Positions 5,533 through 6,657 of a DNA stretch of 6,657 nucleotides are shown piece by piece. Made by a program: the position numbers and the translations under genes. The DNA comes from Deltaproteobacteria bacterium (GTDB lineage Bacteria; Desulfobacterota; Desulfobacteria; Desulfobacterales; JAABPS01). The DNA lies in NCBI GenBank assembly GCA_019309685.1, contig JAFDFT010000158.1, forward strand, positions 1-6,657. The letters run 5' to 3'. The stretch's first letter is position 1; each line of letters begins with the position of its first letter. The notes beneath the pieces were generated by a model. That model was not told the origin of the DNA. It did not search any database and was given only the letters and a program-made list of their open reading frames with translations.

Positions 5533-6228
5533 GTGGAAATTAAGCTTGACGGTATCATTGTAATTGCAGGCAATTACGGCAGTGGAAAAACAGAAATATC
5601 AATAAACCTTACGATAAACAGAAAACGATCAGGTTTAAACGTTCGCATTGCTGATCTTGACCTGGTAAATCCTTATTTTAGAACGAGGGAAGCAAGACAT
5701 TTGCTTTCTGAAAATGGAATTGATCTGGTCATCCCTCCCAAGCAATATCTTCAGGCAGATCTTCCTATCCTCAGCCCTGCTGTTTCGGGTATGATCAAAC
5801 AGCCCGCCCAATTGACACTGATTGACGCAGGGGGTGATGATGTTGGCGTCACAGTACTCGCATCTCTTGCTGACGCATTAAGGGGCAGGGAGGTTCGGAT
5901 GCTTCAGGTTGTCAACCCTTATCGGCCGTTTACGGAAACGATAGAGGGATGCTTGGAGATGAAAAGCAGGATTGAAAAAGCGGCGAAAATATCGGTGAGC
6001 GGAATTATAGGGAATCCAAATCTCATCAATGAAACAACAGTGGACCATATTTATGAAGGAAATGATTTTTTAAAGAAATTGTCAGCTCAAAGCGGTTTAC
6101 CCATAGAATTTATCGCGATTACTATAGATGTATTCCAAAAAATAGATGTGGGAAGGTTTGAGAGCCCTTTGCTGCCGATTGCAAGGCAGCTTGTTCCTCC
6201 ATGGCTGAAGGCTGATGAAATTGAGTAG
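5533..6228 (+). CDS. P-loop ATPase of the MinD/CobQ type, linked to a 2-oxoacid:ferredoxin oxidoreductase operon
   Basis: The 231-residue protein is a nucleotide-binding domain of the MinD/ParA/CobQ group. Seen: Walker A GNYGSGKT (13-20) with catalytic-type K19; a switch-like DLDLVNPYFR (41-50); Walker B LIDAGGDD (96-103); and GNPNLINET (160-168), where related proteins contact the base. There is no signal peptide, membrane segment or cysteine cluster, so it is cytoplasmic and binds no iron-sulfur cluster by itself. The start is GTG: a TAG sits in frame immediately before it, so it cannot extend upstream, and a GGA (5521-5523) lies about 9 bases ahead. It is first in an operon with the ferredoxin-like delta subunit (54-bp gap) and alpha subunit that follow. 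A role in assembling or controlling the oxidoreductase, for example cluster or cofactor insertion, is inferred from position only. Confidence 0.88.
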   Translation: MEIKLDGIIVIAGNYGSGKTEISINLTINRKRSGLNVRIADLDLVNPYFRTREARHLLSENGIDLVIPPKQYLQADLPILSPAVSGMIKQPAQLTLIDAGGDDVGVTVLASLADALRGREVRMLQVVNPYRPFTETIEGCLEMKSRIEKAAKISVSGIIGNPNLINETTVDHIYEGNDFLKKLSAQSGLPIEFIAITIDVFQKIDVGRFESPLLPIARQLVPPWLKADEIE

Positions 6229-6282
6229 GTGGTGCCCATCTGACTGTCTTGATGGCAAACGATTCTGAAAGGAAAAATATAC

Positions 6283-6534
6283 ATGGCGACGTATCAAATA
6301 GAATTTGAAAGATGCAAGGGCTGCGGGCTGTGCGTTGACGTATGTCCTAAAAAAGTTCTGGAACTAACAACGGAAGTTAACGCGAAAGGATATTTTCCCG
6401 CGTATCAGGCGAGGCCGCAGGATTGTGTTTTTTGCACAACGTGCTGTATTATGTGCCCTGATGTAGCGATAACGATTACAAAGAAGTCTGAAGAAGAAAC
6501 AAATGACGGGGATACGGAGGGCAAAGATGAGTAA
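6283..6534 (+). CDS. korD: 2-oxoacid:ferredoxin oxidoreductase delta subunit, 2x[4Fe-4S] ferredoxin
   Basis: This 83-residue protein is the ferredoxin-like subunit that passes electrons from the TPP-containing subunits of a 2-oxoacid oxidoreductase to free ferredoxin. Two cluster-binding motifs are seen: C11-x2-C14-x2-C17-x3-C21-P and C48-x2-C51-x2-C54-x3-C58-P, enough for two [4Fe-4S] clusters; C55 is an extra cysteine. The spacer between them includes KGYFPAY, usual for the KorD/VorD group. The tail after about residue 67 is acidic and probably disordered. AAAGGA (6268-6273) stands 9 bases before the ATG. Its stop overlaps the start of the next gene by 8 bp, which implies translational coupling. 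The substrate (2-oxoglutarate or branched-chain 2-oxoacids) cannot be fixed from this subunit, so the symbol is provisional. Confidence 0.9.
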   Translation: MATYQIEFERCKGCGLCVDVCPKKVLELTTEVNAKGYFPAYQARPQDCVFCTTCCIMCPDVAITITKKSEEETNDGDTEGKDE

Positions 6535-6657
6535 AGTATTAATGAAAGGCAATGAAGCCATTGGAGAGGCGGCCATCCGGGCGGGATGTTTAAATTATTT
6601 TGCTTATCCGATTACGCCTCAATCAGAAGTCGCGGAATACCTCGCGCATCGAATGCC
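6527..6657 (+). CDS. korA: 2-oxoacid:ferredoxin oxidoreductase alpha subunit (KorA/VorB type), cut by window end
   Basis: Only the first 43 codons are present. They read MSKVLMKGNEAIGEAAIRAG, then contain YFAYPITPQSEVAEYL. The GNEAIGEAAIRAGC and YPITPQSE motifs are characteristic of the N-terminal pyrimidine-binding domain of the alpha subunit in ferredoxin-dependent 2-oxoacid oxidoreductases, which oxidatively decarboxylate 2-oxoacids to acyl-CoA with TPP. The YPITPQSE wording is that of proteins often named VorB (branched-chain 2-oxoacids) as well as KorA (2-oxoglutarate), so substrate is open. The ATG overlaps the end of the delta gene by 8 bp and has a perfect GGAGG (6516-6520) 6 bases ahead. 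Beta and gamma subunit genes are expected just beyond the window. Confidence 0.9.
   Translation, partial: MSKVLMKGNEAIGEAAIRAGCLNYFAYPITPQSEVAEYLAHRM

Noticed and set aside
5519..5563. ATG at 5519 as a start for the ATPase or as a leader peptide.
   Set aside because: It is out of frame with the ATPase and ends after 14 codons; the GTG at 5533 is the only start giving the conserved N-terminus.
1..6657. Mobile element, CRISPR, toxin-antitoxin or defence system.
   Set aside because: No transposase, integrase, repeat-spacer array, tRNA or paired small genes of those types were seen; all large genes are housekeeping or metabolic.

Overview
The window looks like an ordinary chromosomal segment of an AT-rich anaerobic bacterium, most likely a Desulfobacterota (deltaproteobacterial, Desulfobacterales-like) sulfate reducer. 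That placement is inferred from gene content: a PlsB-type glycerol-3-phosphate acyltransferase, a ferredoxin-dependent 2-oxoacid oxidoreductase operon preceded by a P-loop ATPase, and an RNase HI with a long N-terminal extension. No rRNA, tRNA, CRISPR array, insertion sequence or phage gene was seen.

Layout, left to right. (1) Positions 73-2542, minus strand: plsB, which makes lysophosphatidate for membrane lipids. It is split into a 563-codon part holding the whole acyltransferase motif set and a 249-codon C-terminal part. The two parts lie in different frames and together match the length of a full PlsB, so a single frameshift is localised to positions 854-879. (2) Positions 2543-2888: a 346-bp AT-rich gap holding a short perfect inverted repeat and a 10-codon micro-ORF with a strong Shine-Dalgarno sequence. 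(3) Positions 2889-3167, plus strand: a 92-residue protein with two membrane segments and a C-terminal coiled coil, of unknown function. (4) Positions 3211-3903, minus strand: RNase HI with an unusual N-terminal region of about 95 residues. It converges on gene 3, and a hairpin lies across its stop codon. (5) Positions 3904-4039: an intergenic stretch with a perfect 13-bp inverted repeat and a 9-bp direct repeat. (6) Positions 4040-5215, minus strand: a DUF1343/NamZ-type (GH171) exo-N-acetylmuramidase homologue without a signal peptide. (7) Positions 5216-5532: a 317-bp divergent intergenic region with a good sigma70-type promoter and an inverted repeat over its -10 box. (8) Positions 5533-6657, plus strand: a P-loop ATPase, a 2x[4Fe-4S] ferredoxin-like delta subunit, and the start of the alpha subunit of a 2-oxoacid:ferredoxin oxidoreductase (KorA/VorB type), cut by the window end.

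The last three genes form a clear operon: one promoter, a 54-bp gap, then an 8-bp overlap. The remaining genes are separate single units in lipid synthesis, RNA-DNA hybrid removal and peptidoglycan turnover. I see no evidence of a novel multi-gene defence or mobile system. The points most worth a second look are the plsB frameshift, the RNase H N-terminal extension, the ATPase tied to the oxidoreductase operon, and the regulatory-looking repeats in the gaps.
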